Below, piece after piece: positions 11,195-23,060 of a stretch of 64,000 bases of DNA (positions are counted from its first letter, which is position 1; the number at the start of each line of letters is the position of its first letter). The stretch covers positions 575,582-639,581 of the forward strand of contig CAJQUW010010458.1 in assembly GCA_907163375.1 (NCBI GenBank), written 5' to 3'. Below the pieces are notes generated by a model that searched no databases, was not told the origin of the DNA, and saw only the letters and a program-made list of their open reading frames with translations. The DNA comes from Prostheceraeus crozeri. Its lineage: Eukaryota > Platyhelminthes > Polycladida > Euryleptidae. The position numbers were made by a program, and so were the translations under genes.

Positions 11195-12022
11195 ATGGAT
11201 AAAATTAGAGCTGATAATTTTAAAAGAATAAAACAATTAGAAGAGTTAATAAAACAAAGAAATATTATGAAAGAAAATCATTTTCAACATAGAATGATAA
11301 AAGCTGGTATTCAATCTGATATGTTTGAAAAAATGCAGCAAACCGAGTAAGTAAAAACTGATTTTGAAAAAACTATGAAACCATTTAAAACTCTTGAAAA
11401 AGAAAGTACAAATAATGATAAACAAATTGATATAACAGATCCAGAGCACAAAACTATATTAGATGACTATGGATTACTAGAATCAAACATTAATAAGAAA
11501 TTACCAAAATCTATGCAATTTGAACATCTGTTTCATTTATAGATGGAAAAACAATACCTAGATTTTATCTCGGACAAAAAGAAATATTTCCACAACCTTT
11601 TCGAGGTATAATTTTTTCACCAGATAAATCTCCTTTTAATTTAGATAGAAATTTTGTTAATCTTTTAAGCGGAGCAGCTTTGAATAATTATGCTGTAGAA
11701 GATCTCATAAAAATATAAAGCTATGTTAGACAGAGTTGTGTCAAGTAAAATCTCTTAGACGTTATAAACAATTAGAAAATTTATTATCAACGGGAGTTAA
11801 AGTAGGGAAAGGTTATCTGAAAAACAGAAAACAGAAACAACCATATTTTTACCAGATGATCCACAAGAATTACTAAATAGATTAAATATTTTAATATCTG
11901 CAATAAAAGAAGGACATAATTCTAGTTTCAATGAAATTCATGCTATATTGAAAAGACTGTTAGAAAAGAAGATTCTAAATGAAGAGGATTATAAAAGTAT
12001 AGCTGAAATATGTTGTTTCTAA
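11195..12022 (+). pseudogene. Polinton conserved-type hypothetical gene (decayed)
   Basis: The ATG at 11195 is preceded by TTTTAAAA, as before other genes of the element. The product begins MDKIRADNFKRIKQLEELIK, a charged, probably coiled-coil helix. An in-frame TAA at about 11348 and later frame changes break it. Downstream fragments include IPRFYLGQKEIFPQPFRGII and then FLPDDPQELLNRLNILISAI, followed by a helix-rich end. From memory the last part resembles a conserved protein of unknown function in other Polintons and sits, as here, just before the minor capsid gene. No function is assigned. Confidence 0.5.
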
Positions 12023-12087
12023 TTTTTATCTATGATTTTTATCTACGATTTTTATCTATAATATTTATTTAAAATTTTAACTAAAAA

Positions 12088-12874
12088 ATGTGTTCAGCAG
12101 ATTTAGACAAAATTAATAATCATTTAGAAAATCTAACAGATTTTGGGTTCATCCAAATTTAGTACGACGTTAAAAATTATAACAACTACTTTATCACACA
12201 CTTGTAATTTAGAACCCATTCTACATTTGGAACAAAATAAAAATTATCAAATTGCTTTGACTAGTTTCTCTACATTTAACACTATTCAAAACGTTATCAA
12301 AGATGTGAATGACCAATTTAGATATTCTACTGATAAAGGAAAAACGTGGAAAATACTAACTTTTCTTCCTGGTTCTTACGAAGTTGAAACAATATCAAAT
12401 GAAATTAAGAGAAATTTAGGTATACCATTTAAAGATAAGAAACAATTACATTTCGCAGTTGAAACGGCAGTTAATAAATTTTCTCTTACTTTAGACGAAA
12501 ATCATCAAGTTGATTTTAATCATGATAGATCATTGTCAAAGCTATTAGGATTTAATAAACAAACCTATAGTCAAGGTTATCATTTAGGTGAGAAGATTCC
12601 AAAAATAACTGAAATAAATTCAATTGTTGTACATTGTGACATGATTGAAGGAGGATATATAAATGGTAAATTATCAAATTTAATATTCAGTTTTCCAGCT
12701 TTTACTGTACCCATTGGTTATAGATTAAATGTAATTCCACAAACATTAATATATTTCCCTATTACAAGAAAAACTATTAACAACATTAACATTAGAATCA
12801 CTGATGAAAAAGGACAAGAAATAAATTTTGGAGGTGAAGAGATTATGATAGATCTTTTGGTTCGGGAGGTATAA
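12088..12874 (+). pseudogene. Polinton minor capsid (penton-like) protein, one frameshift
   Basis: An ATG at 12088 follows the usual TAAAAA word and begins MCSADLDKINNHLENLTDFG; a frame change at about 12140, in a TTTTGGG run, leads into the long open frame ending at 12874. That frame has a Polinton penton pattern: NKNYQIALTSFSTFNTIQNV, WKILTFLPGSYEVETIS, and a C-terminal stretch with IGYRLNVIPQTLIYFPITRK. The family forms a single jelly roll at capsid vertices. Length of about 260 residues and position directly before the packaging ATPase fit. Apart from the one shift the gene looks whole. Confidence 0.75.
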
Positions 12875-12966
12875 ACTCCTACGCGAAGCTAGAGAAGTTC
12901 AATTTTCTTCTTCTTCTTTAGAAACAAAAAATAAAAAAAATAAAAATAAAATTTTTTTATTAAAAA

Positions 12967-13734
12967 ATGAGTGAAGTACCCCCATTAAATAAAAAAAAAC
13001 TTAAATTTAATCATCATCCAAATTTATCTAATAAAGTTTTGTCAGTTATTTGTGGAAGATCAGGATGAGGAAAAACATATCTATTATTTAAAATTTTAAA
13101 CGACACCAAATTTTTTGGATTATAACAATCTTATAATTTATACAACAACGCAGCACAACCCGTCTATCAATTTTTAAAATATGGATTTGAAAATAATCTT
13201 AATAAAACAGCAATTGCTTCATTATTCAAAGAATATGAAAAATCTGAAGATGAAGAAGAAATAAGTTCGTGGTGTGAAGAAGCAGCAAAAAATAATCAGT
13301 TAGTAGAATCTAATAAAAATAAGCATATAAAGATACAATTAATAGATGATAGTGGTAATATGCAAGATCCTAGTAAACTAGATAAAACAATGAAACATTG
13401 TGTAATTTTTGATGATTGTGTTAATGATAGAAATCAGTCAGTTCAGAGAAATTATTTCACAAGAGGTAGACATAACAACTGTAGTGTTTTTTATTTAACA
13501 CAAAGTATGTATTCATTAGATGGAAGTGTTATTAGAAAGAATGCAAATATATTTATACTATTTGAAATAAATGCAAGAAACTCAAGTGATTTGTTAAGAG
13601 ATTTATGTATAAGAGATAAAGATGAATTTAAGCATTCATGTAATAATGCTTGGTCAAAAGATTATGGCTTCATTACAATTAATATTGATAAAAAAATTCA
13701 TGATAGAGTTATAGAACATTTGTTTACCGAGTGA
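12967..13734 (+). pseudogene. Polinton genome-packaging ATPase (FtsK/HerA type), broken
   Basis: The ATG at 12967 lies in the motif ATTAAAAAATG. The protein has a P-loop at about residues 28-36 that reads CGRSG, stop, GKTYL: codon 34 is TGA (13066-13068), so the nucleotide-binding loop is cut at its own glycine. A stop and two frame changes follow between about 13110 and 13180. Walker B is VIFDDC in the intact 13360-13734 frame, followed by the RHNNCSVFYLTQS region that holds the sensor residues typical of this family. The enzyme pumps DNA into preformed capsids in related viruses. This copy cannot be functional. Confidence 0.85.
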
Positions 13735-14257
13735 TAAAAAAATATACAAATATAGTGTTATAATATTTTTTATATTTTATATATATATCAAATTTGTCTA
13801 TCTTAGAAATTAGAAATTAGAAAATTAAAAAGGTGAAGTAGTTATTCCATCAGGTAAAATTTTTCTTTTATAATCAAATGGATCTAATGCTAATTTATGT
13901 TCCTCTTTTAAATACATTTTATGTTTCTTTGAATTAAGTCTATAATAACATGCTGTTTTTATTTCATTATTAAATAATACATTTTTATAATCTTGAAATG
14001 TTATTTGATTAGCCACTGATGCCTTTGAAATTCCTTTTAATGTTTTATGTGTTTTAATATTATTAGTTGTATCATAACAGTAACATTTAGATTTTAAAAA
14101 TATAGCTTCTGTTATGAAATTTTCATTTCCTTCTAATTCATCTTTTACTTTACATAAATCAGAAGGATGAATGATATCTTTTATTTTATTAATTTCTTCA
14201 TCAAGTGTAGAATTATACGGTATTGTTAATTCTAAGAAAACAGAATCGGTATCTGTA

Positions 14258-14994
14258 ATCCACGAATTTTTAAATAAAAACCAATCTGCCAAATTAGTAG
14301 TTTAATCGCGACGTATCGCAGACCTGCTGCTTCCTCAGGCGAGTTAAGTAGAATGTGACCCTGACACGCAGTACATCATGACATCGATATCTGAAGAACA
14401 TGACCATAACTCTAGCACCAACTTTCAAGTCGCAGAGTGAAATGTCCGTCATCTGGAACAGTAGTAGTGCAAGACATTCGATAGCTGAAAGATCACGTGT
14501 AAAGAAATAAAATATTGAAATTATATATTGAGATATATATTGAAAAAATATTGAGTGTATAAAATAAAAAATTTAAATCCCTCTTTGAATAATCGGGAAG
14601 AGTTTATTGACTACACTATGTTCTTGATATAGCTTGCATGCCCTTTAATTTCCCTTTTGCACCTCCAAACTTGTATTTTTGACTTTTATTTCTTTACACG
14701 TGATCTTTCAGCTATCGAATATCTTGCACTACTACTGTTCCAGATGACGGACATTTCACTCTGCGACTTGAAAGTTGGTGCTAGAGTTATGGTCATGTTC
14801 TTCAGATATCGATGTCATGATGTACTGCGTGTCAGGGTCACATTCTACTTAACTCGCCTGAGGAAGCAGCAGGTCTGCGATACGTCGCGATTAAACTACT
14901 AATTTGGCAGATTGGTTTTTATTTAAAAATTCGTGGATAACTTATGCGTCTGCCTCAACACGCCGTATCCGCTATTTCATTCATTTCACTTGAC
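14258..14994. mobile_element. Foldback insertion in polB with 12-bp target duplication
   Basis: The insertion is flanked by CGGTATCTGTAA-type direct repeats (14247-14258 and 14995-15006), which fall in the codons of polymerase motif C. The left arm (from 14258) and right arm (to 14936) are near-perfect inverted copies of over 200 bp around an unpaired middle (about 14515-14690). A 58-bp tail, 14937-14994, is present only on the right. Both arms contain CCTGAGGAAGCAGCAGG followed by TCTGCGATACGTCGCG (14857-14890; inverted at 14306-14339), which resembles the ribozyme-bearing repeat of Penelope-like elements. No coding capacity. Confidence 0.8.
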
Positions 14995-15659
14995 CGGTAT
15001 CTGTAAAGTGTAATTTATAGTTTTTGCCATAAGCAGGAGCTAAATAATCATATATAAATCTATACATAAATAGTTTAGCTAATTCTAATATAGTGAATCC
15101 AATAAAATTAAACTTATCATGTTTTACGCTAATTCGACGTAAATGTACAGCACATAGTTCATCACTAAATCTAGTAGTTCTTTTATATGTAGGTTTCCTT
15201 GTTAAATTTTGAAACCTATCTTTATCATAAACTATTTCAATATTTTGTCTATTACGCACATTTTCTAAAGTCTTACCATAAAATGCATTATTCATTAATT
15301 TGAAGAACACGTTTCCAAAATCATCTTTATTTCTTTTAGCTATTTTGCGTTTTTCAATATTGAACTCTATATAATTTTTTAACCACCTAGATTTTTGATA
15401 AAATAGTTTTCGATGTATTTTGGTGAGAATCATTCCATGATCTAAATACCAATCTAGCATTCTTCCTTCAACAACATACTTTCCTTTATTGCTTTGTGTT
15501 AACATAAGTTTTTTTGTTGGTCTGTATTTTTTAGGAATTAAAGATTTTTGATAATCTGAAAAATCTTCTATATTGGGAATATTGTTTTCGGGACAGAAAG
15601 GAAAATATTTTGTTTTATCTTTTATTTCATCAGGGTATACTAAATCAACTTCATATATA

Positions 15660-17051
15660 CAGGGTGATCATAAAGTCGCTGTAGGGTTTAATTGCCAAAT
15701 ATGATAGAGTTCAATAACTCCTAGAGGGTGTATATAAGAATAAAGTATTAACCAATAACATAAATTTAATGAATAAAACATAAAATTGCATTGTCGACTT
15801 AAATGATTTACAAAATTCAAATTAAATTCAATTAAGTATTTTAACCGATAAAAATGCATGCATTTCATATAATTACCTCCTGTCCGTGCATCATTTCAAT
15901 TCTAAATGAAAACTTTCGGTAAAACTCCACTTCTCTCAAGCTCTAATGTATCTAGATCCTAAATTTTTCAAACCAAAAGAAAGAAATTTCAAAATAAAGT
16001 CATAGTTCGACGGTCTTACCACGATTGTCCAATGCACTGTTGGGGTCGTTTCCGGAAAGAACTGATGGCATTGCGGCACATGCGGAGGTGATTTCTGAAC
16101 TTGGTGATCAAATGCTGTCTTTCAGCTGTTGTAAACTTCTCGGTTGTGAGACAAACACTTTATTTTTCAAGAATCCCCAAACAAAAAAGTCCAAAGGGGA
16201 AATATCAGGAGACATAGCGGCCCACAACATTCGTCCGAAAAAATAATTTTATCGAAGAAGTCTTCATCTTCGTAGGATTTTTGCAGTAAACTCTCACACA
16301 TGCTGACTCGCAATCGTCTTCGTGTAGCCCTTGTGTGACTTGCAATTTGGTTAGGAAAGAGCCCTAGATCATGTCTCACTACAGTGTGAACATAACCGTA
16401 AGAACAGCTTGTAGCTGAAGCTGCTTGGCGAATTGATGTTGAGGGTTGTTTTACGAATAATCTCGGAGATTTGCTTTGGCTTCTTATCATCGAATGATGG
16501 TCGACCACCTCTTTATAATCTTTGACGCCTCCAGCATCACAAAATCTCTTGAAAAGATTTCTAATGGAATTCTCATGAGGAACATTATTCCATTTCCGAT
16601 TTCGTAATTCTCTTCTAACACGGTTTACGGATTCAAATTTTGCCATCAAACAACATGCGCTGCTGAACATCCATTTTGGAACTGATTTCAGTCACCTTCT
16701 TAAAAAGTCTGTCGAATTAAAGATCTTTAGGGCGATATCCTGATTGGTCGCAGTGTCATACGCCTGAATTTCCTCACAAAGAAGACGTAGCTGCGTTACT
16801 TGTGTGCAAATGTGAGCGTATGAAATTCATGCATTTCGTGCTTGATTACGATGATCATATAATAGCTTTATAATGCCTTTTTCATCCTGACAACTCGAAA
16901 AACCTCAAATTGAATTCAGTCGGCCTTTTCATATCATAAAAGAAAACTTTAAGTCATGCTCTTTTCATTTTCATAAGTAGTTATCGTTTAAACTCACTCA
17001 CTTTTCATGTATAGTGAATTGTAATCCCACAGTGACTTTATGATCACACTG
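15660..17051 (-). mobile_element. Mariner-like transposon inserted in polB
   Basis: The ends CAGGGTGATCATAAAGTCGC (15660) and the complement of CAGTGTGATCATAAAGTCAC (to 17051) are inverted repeats, flanked by TA duplications at 15658-15659 and 17052-17053. The 1392-bp length is typical of mariner. Removing it plus one TA restores the polymerase frame through the tyrosine-rich segment after motif A. It carries the decayed transposase described separately. Confidence 0.93.
16020..16646 (-). pseudogene. Mariner-like transposase remnant
   Basis: Reading from 16646, MAKFESVNRVRRELRNRKWN leads into a helix-turn-helix region with PHENSIRNLFKRFCDAG, a linker with RSQSKSPRLF, a second helix-turn-helix (SIRQAASATSCSYGYVHTV), and the first catalytic motif KIIFSDE. 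The frame then runs straight into a fragment that resembles the far C-terminal end of such transposases, so the central part with the second and third catalytic residues is missing. The element is non-autonomous. Confidence 0.8.
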
Positions 17052-18530
17052 TATAACCATGATTATAATTTCCATCATATGTTTTTTGATAATCTAGAAT
17101 ATTACACCATTCCATCTCACCTGTTGGTAATTCTTGTATCATGCAAGAAGAATATAAGCTATTAAAATCATAATATAACAAATAGTTTTCTCTCATGATT
17201 TCATCAACTGCTGCTTGACTAACTTCATTTGATATAAGTCCTTCTATATTTTGATTAAACAATTTTATAAACTGATCACTTTCTTCTGGAGATAAAGGTT
17301 TCATTATTCCATATTCTTGTGGATTTACTTTCTTATTATAACATTTAACATATCTATTACCAAAAACTGATGAAACTCCACCTCTAATTCCAGATTCAAA
17401 AAATAATAATTTATCATATGTATTTTCTTTATAATGTTTAAGTTTAACATTTGTATGTTTTAATCCTGCTAGCCATGTTAAACCTGGTGTAGAATAACAA
17501 TAACATGGATCTATTCCGTAATATTCTAAACACATATCACGAAAGTTTTCGAAAAGATCAGCTAGTATTAATACATCTATCTGTAGATATTTCATTGTAT
17601 AATCATACATTGTTTTACAATTTAACTCTCTCCAATTTTTTTCAGCTTCTGCATAGTCTTCGTCAGATAATTTTGATTGTTTTAATGTTGATTTTAAATT
17701 TATTTATTGGAGGAAGTTGTTTTTCTTCCATAATTTTATTCACAGAATTAAAATCAGTCTTCGACTGTGAACCACAGGTTTATCTCCAGTTATATCAGTA
17801 TTCGACTTTGAGCCGAATGCTATATACTCATACGGAAATATTCCTTTTAAAGGTTTTAAATTATATTTATTTAATATTTTACATTGTTCAGATTTAAAAG
17901 TTTTTCCCATAACATCTAATGAATAAGGAGTAAAAAATCTAAATGCATCTAAAATTCTAATACAACCTAATTGCATTGAAAAATATTCTTCTTCTGTTTT
18001 ACATAGTACATTTATTTGTTGTTGTTGTAAATTTTCAGATGAAAATAAATCTTTCATTACTAGATGGAAATCATATTTAGAACCATTATAGAAATATAGA
18101 GGAACAAAGTTATATTTAAATTTATTAGCATTAAGATTACAAGAATTATGTGCCGCACCTCTGTATAATCCATTTAGATGATCATGATCTTTTACCTTAT
18201 CAAGATATCTACCTTTGCCATTTTTATAATTTTTTGCAAATTCTTTTCCACAGTAATAACATTTTGTTTCATTAATAAAATTTAATTTTTCTTTTTCTGT
18301 TAATGGCATCATTGGTATATTTGTTTCAAGCAATTGTGAAAAACGCCCTTGTAATTCTTCTACTTTCTTTGTAAACATTTCTGAACTATCTTCACCATAG
18401 TATTGATAATATTCTGATTTAAATAATTCAGGATAATTTGAATGAATGTACATTCCCCAACGTAATGGTTTTTGTTCAAATAAATATTTTTCTTTACTTT
18501 GTTCAGCTGCACTTTTCTCATAATTAAAAA

Positions 18531-18554
18531 CCGAAGGTTCTAGGGCTTGGCCCG
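18531..18554. repeat. Small GC-rich palindromic repeat, copy in polB
   Basis: The unit CCGAAGGTTCTAGGGCTTGG, continuing CCCG, consists of two short palindromes (ACCGAAGGTT-like and GGGCTTGGCCC). The same unit occurs inverted in orientation relative to coding at 21243-21268 in the clamp-like gene. In polB it is read in frame as GQALEPS on the minus strand. Confidence 0.6.
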
Positions 18555-20665
18555 TACAATTATCACAATCGGGCGAAGCCTTGGAAGACATCTCCGATGT
18601 CTCGTGATTTTGTGTAATATTAACATTATATGCTTCAAAATCACAATAAATAGTAAAGGGTACTTTATTTTTAAAATACCATTTATTGTATTCTAAATAA
18701 TCATCTTTTGGAAATGTGTTTCTGACTGCTTCATTTTGTTGGCAATTCTCCAAATGTCTATTCATTTCTTCTTTAGTTCTAAAACTTGTCATACATTGGA
18801 GACAAGGAAAATTGGCATTATCTGAAGTTTTTGTGAATATAGAAACATCTTTACACAATATAAAATGACCCTGATAATATAATATATTCGCTTGTGCTGG
18901 TTGTTTTGTCTGTTCTAGTTTTTCAAATTTATCTTGATATATTTCATGTGTTTCATCAATTTCTTTTGTAAGATTAAATGTATTTCGATGAAAATTTTGA
19001 TTTAATATTTGTAACTGATAACTATATTCTTTATCATATTGTTCTTTATATTGTTGTAGACATTTTTTAAAGATTCATTTATTTTTTGATTTGTTTCATT
19101 TTCTTCATTATTTAATTCTTTATTGTCTTCATTATTTAATTCTTTATTGTCTTCATTTAATTTTTGAATCGTTTCTATCTTATTTTGATATTTATGGCCA
19201 TATTCTTGTACTAATATTTTTGTTTGTTGTTGATAATCTGTTTTACATTTTTGTAAACTTTCATTTAAAGTTTGTAATTTTTGTTGATATTCTAAAGATA
19301 AAGATAAATAATCGGTATCATAATCATAATTATAATTACGTCCTTTATAATTATTATGACTAATCATTATTGGTGATAGTGTTTTAACAATTTCAAATTT
19401 TTCAGTACATATTATATTTCCTTGGTAAAAAATATTATGATGCATGTAATTTCCTCTATCATTATATACTATTTCTGATTGACATAAATTTTTATTATTC
19501 AAATAAAATTTTTTTGAATCTGAGTAAAGTGGAGTAATTTTACCAATAGAAACATAATTCACATTTAATTCAAAAACATTTACTTCTATTAAATTTTTAT
19601 TCTTTTTATGAAACTTTTTTAACCTATTATAATCATATGGAAATTCATCTAAGCCATCAGAAAGATCAAATTCATTTATGTATTCTTCTTTATTATAATG
19701 ACTTAGTCTTTCTTTATGATATTCTGCAGGATGTAAATGTGCTATAATACTCCATAGAAAACAATAATCATCTTCATTTTTTATGTTGATTATTTGTGGT
19801 GAACTGAAAGGTAAAGGAACATAACTACCACCAGTATTATTTTTATATTTATCAATTACTATTTTCTTAGATAGTATTTTAACAAATCTCCAACCAGATT
19901 CACGTAACTGGGCTTCAATTATACAATTTTCTAATTTAAGTATCATCGATTCAAATATGGGTTGTATATCATTTACATTATGAATTTCTTGTGAATTTGT
20001 AAAATGTCCTTGTATTATTTCTTCAGGAATTCCATCAGGTCCATTTTTTGTATAAAGTACTTCTACATTCATATAACATTTGAAAGATTTCTTAAATATA
20101 TTATAAAAGTTTGTTAATACATTATAAAAAGTTTCATCGGTTTCATTATGTTCAACAGATTCATTAAATAAATATTTTATATCTGTTACGGCTTCATCGG
20201 TTCGTTCAGCTTCATCAAATTCATCAGTATCGCTAAATAAATATCTTCCATCTGGTAGGGTCTCATCTTCACTATTAAAAACTTTTTTATATTCCGAATG
20301 TGAATAATCATCAAACATTTTTTTAACTTTTATATCAGTAGGCAATGTTTCTAGATAGTTTTTATAACTATTTAATTTTAATATATTTCCTTCATCAACT
20401 CGATCTACATTTTGTAAATGCAATTTACTATTTAAATGAGATTGATAACTTCTTTTTGTTTGCAACTTTTTTTTACATAAGACACAATAAAACTTGGTAT
20501 TTTCCATTTTTTATTTTTTAAAGAAAAATTTGTGTTTTAATTTTAGATATAAACATTCTAATATCAAGGACTTGAGAGTTATCATATATTATTATATATT
20601 TCACATTCTTAAGTTATTTTATTTTCTTTATCACATTAAGTTTTATCATATTAAGTTTTATCATA

Positions 20666-21996
20666 TTAAGTTTCATCATATAATGTTTTATCAAAAGATA
20701 ATTTAAATTTATTTTCACTAACTATTGATTCTTCATCATCATCATCAATTGATTCTTCATCATCATCATAAATTGTTTCTTCAACATCATAAATTAAACT
20801 TTTTGGTATAGGATGCCATACCCTGATAGGATACCATTCTCTTATTGGAATATCTAATTCTAAATTACATCTTTTATCTGATAATAATATAATAGAGAAA
20901 AATATTGGTCTTTGATCTCTTTTGGAAAATTTAATAACACCACCATAATCTGAATCACTTTTAGTTTTTATTAAAGATGATAAAATTTTAAATTGATTAG
21001 ATGTAAATCCTAATTTAAATTTTGTAGACCCGACACATAGTTGTCTAACAGTATCTTCAACTATACCATCATTATTATTTTCAATTGTAAGAAAATGAAA
21101 TTTAGATAAGTTTTGATTATAATTACTAATATTTTTATAATCTTTTTTACCATTTACACCATTTTCAGATGTATCAGAATCATCATCTATATTATCATCA
21201 TCTATATTATTGTCATCATTATTATCATAAGATTCTTTAAGATCGGGCAAAGCCCTAGAACCTTCGGTTCGTTTATTATGAATATGATTATGGTCATTGT
21301 TAATAGTATAAGGTGTAGTCCACATATAAATTTTCTCTTGTTGAGCTAAACCATTTTTATAAGATTTTAACAAATTAATATTTAAGTTTGAATATAATCC
21401 TATATAAGTATCATCATCATATCTTTGCGGCATTTCTAATGTTTCTTGTTTATAAATTGTATCTCTATAATAAACTTGGCATAATAATTCTTCATTATGT
21501 TTTTTACTCTCTATGTGAATGTTATATTGATTTTGATCGTCAACAAATAATCTAATTTTTTCTTTCGAAAAAGATTTTAATTTTTAACTAATTCTTTAAT
21601 ATTGATATAATTGATAATTTTAGTTTCTATCCAATCAGTATTACTAATTGGTAATACTGCTCTAATAAGACCATAAACGTTATTATGACCCATTATAACC
21701 ATATTTTCTTTATTTAATTCAACATAAGCTACATCATTATATTTACTTACAATCTCCATAAATTTAATAAATGGATTCCCCGAAAATAAACAATAATTAG
21801 TTTCTATAGAAGGTAAACCTTTAGTCTGTTCTCTAAATATTTCGGCTTGTAATTGAAATAAAATATTAACATCTATACATGGATTATTATTATTATCATT
21901 ATCAAAACATTTATTTTCAAATCCCGTTGATCTCGTCGAATAAGAAGAACAGGATGATGCGGGCGAATATAATTTTTTTAAATTTGCTTTATCCAT
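20666..21996 (-). pseudogene. PCNA-like sliding-clamp candidate next to polB (one frameshift)
   Basis: The two open frames 21996-21577 and about 21590-20666 are joined by a one-base shift in an A-rich run near 21585, giving about 440 residues. After a low-complexity leader the first half reads like a clamp domain: NPFIKFMEIVSKYNDVAYVE, then MVIMGHNNVYGLIRAVLPIS, then a lysine-rich helix and KEKIRLFVDD. An acidic linker (DNNIDDDNIDDD) follows, then a second set with FKLGFTSNQFKILSSL and VIKFSKRDQRPIFFSIILL, and a highly acidic tail. The helix-strand order resembles PCNA-type processivity clamps. It lies upstream of polB on the same strand, about 160 bp away, which suggests a shared replication role. 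No sequence search supports this; it is fold-pattern inference. Confidence 0.45.
21243..21268. repeat. Small GC-rich palindromic repeat, copy in the clamp-like gene
   Basis: CGGGCAAAGCCCTAGAACCT, continuing TCGGTT, is the reverse of the polB copy. On the minus strand it is read as RTEGSRALPDL within an acidic linker, so the insert adds residues without stopping the frame. Confidence 0.6.
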
Positions 21997-22100
21997 TTTT
22001 TTATTTTTATTAGAAAAAATTTTATTTTTTTATTTTTATTAGAAAAAATTTTATTTTTTTATTTTTATTAGAAAAAATTATATTTTTTTATTGTTAAAAA
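21997..22100. promoter_or_regulatory. Divergent A/T-rich tandem repeat between clamp-like and fibre-like genes
   Basis: About three copies of a 32- to 33-base unit (TTTTTATTTTTATTAGAAAA and onward) fill the gap between two divergent start codons, and both starts lie in an AAAAAATG-type context. It probably serves as a two-way promoter; this is inferred from position only. Confidence 0.5.
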
Positions 22101-22988
22101 ATGATGTTACCAAATGTTGGTGGAGGTGCATATATCCCGAATAATCGTGAATTAGAAATAGAAATAGAAAATTATATCATGAAAACTGGAGACGTTTTAT
22201 CTGGTCCATTGCATCTTTCTATTCTTCCGCAACAAAATACAGAGTTAACAAATAAACAATATGTTGATACACAAATCAATGATTTAAAAGAAAAATATAT
22301 AAACGATGTTTTGGTTCCACTGATGAATGAATTAAAGTTGCTAAAACTTAATGACAAATCATTAAACGAAAAATTATTAAAACTTGATAAAAAGGATAGA
22401 GAGCTAGAAGCAGATATAGCAAAACTTTTTAAAAAGATTTCTGAACAATCAAAAATTTTAATATTACTTTCTATAAATTTAAAATCTGCTGTCATTAAAA
22501 ATAAACATCAGATAAAAATGTTAAAAGAACAATTAGAAGATGAAATAGAAAAACTACCTGAAAGAATTAAAAAAAATTTAAAGCAGTTACAAACTACATT
22601 CCAAAAAAGTGTTGATGAATTGAGTTCTAAAATTACTCAACAAATGAAAAAGATGAATAGAATAATAAATGAAGTAAACTCACTTAATCAAAGAGTTGAT
22701 AAAATGAAAACTCTTAAAATCAATTTAGAAAATGAATTAAAGAAAAATTTACAAGAATACTCTAAAGAAAATAAAGAACAGTTAGATTCTGTTAAAAGAC
22801 AATTAGATGTTCTTAAAATTAAGTTAAATGCTCTTAAAACGGCGTTGAAGATTAATCAGCAGAAAATGCGAGTTAATAGAAAAGAAATTAAAGTACATCA
22901 CACGCTGCTTGACGCAATAGATAAAGTGCAACAATCAATTAATAAAGTTATCTCGAAGTTGTTGTCCATTCACAAACGTAAATCTTGA
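22101..22988 (+). CDS. Fibre-like coiled-coil protein of the Polinton
   Basis: The 295-residue open frame is intact. After MMLPNVGGGAYIPNN, residues about 29-60 read KTGDVLSGPLHLSILPQQN followed by ELTNKQYVDTQI, a motif well known from phage and virus tail/receptor fibres, where it forms a trimeric repeat before an 'NKxYVD' helix. The rest is an almost continuous heptad-rich, Lys/Leu/Glu-rich coiled coil to a basic C-terminus (HKRKS). There is no signal peptide or membrane span. Position next to the capsid genes and the fibre motif suggest a trimeric vertex fibre or spike stalk; no receptor-binding head is visible. A second ATG directly follows the first, so the start is not exactly fixed. 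Confidence 0.6.
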   Translation: MMLPNVGGGAYIPNNRELEIEIENYIMKTGDVLSGPLHLSILPQQNTELTNKQYVDTQINDLKEKYINDVLVPLMNELKLLKLNDKSLNEKLLKLDKKDRELEADIAKLFKKISEQSKILILLSINLKSAVIKNKHQIKMLKEQLEDEIEKLPERIKKNLKQLQTTFQKSVDELSSKITQQMKKMNRIINEVNSLNQRVDKMKTLKINLENELKKNLQEYSKENKEQLDSVKRQLDVLKIKLNALKTALKINQQKMRVNRKEIKVHHTLLDAIDKVQQSINKVISKLLSIHKRKS

Positions 22989-23060
22989 TCAGACCAAAGG
23001 TCCTCAGGTTACCAACCGATCGTAGATATTTTTCCCAAAAGTCAAATTTAATCCTAAAAA

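Larger units (their letters stand above)
13825..20507 (-). pseudogene. Protein-primed DNA polymerase B of the Polinton, broken by two insertions and frameshifts
   Basis: Without insertions the gene spans about 4.54 kb, roughly 1510 codons. From the N-terminus (20507) it has a C2H2-like finger (CVLCKKKLQTKRSYQSHLN), a region with NIKNEDDYCFLWSIIAHLHP that is typical of Polinton polymerases, a coiled coil rich in Gln, Asn and Glu, a second C2H2 finger (CLQCMTSF), exonuclease I (YCDFEAYN), a zinc/HNH-like patch (CYYCGKEF with VKDHDHLNG), exonuclease II (YNGSKYDFH), palm motif A (DFNSLYSS), motif B (KLMNNAFYGK) and motif C (TDTDS). Frame changes lie near 19058 (A run), 17757 and 17700. A mariner-like element splits 15659/17052 and a foldback element splits motif C at 14257/14995. 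The ATG sits in an AAAAAATGG context. Confidence 0.93.

Noticed and set aside
14657..14902. 81-codon plus-strand frame in the foldback insertion
   Set aside because: It lies mostly in an inverted arm and has no homology; the arm in reverse orientation does not conserve it.
17505..17897. 130-codon plus-strand frame
   Set aside because: It is a shadow of polymerase B on the opposite strand.
21113..21349. Isoleucine-rich plus-strand frame resembling a membrane protein
   Set aside because: Shadow of the acidic linker of the clamp-like gene, where GAT/AAT repeats read as ATC/ATT on the other strand.
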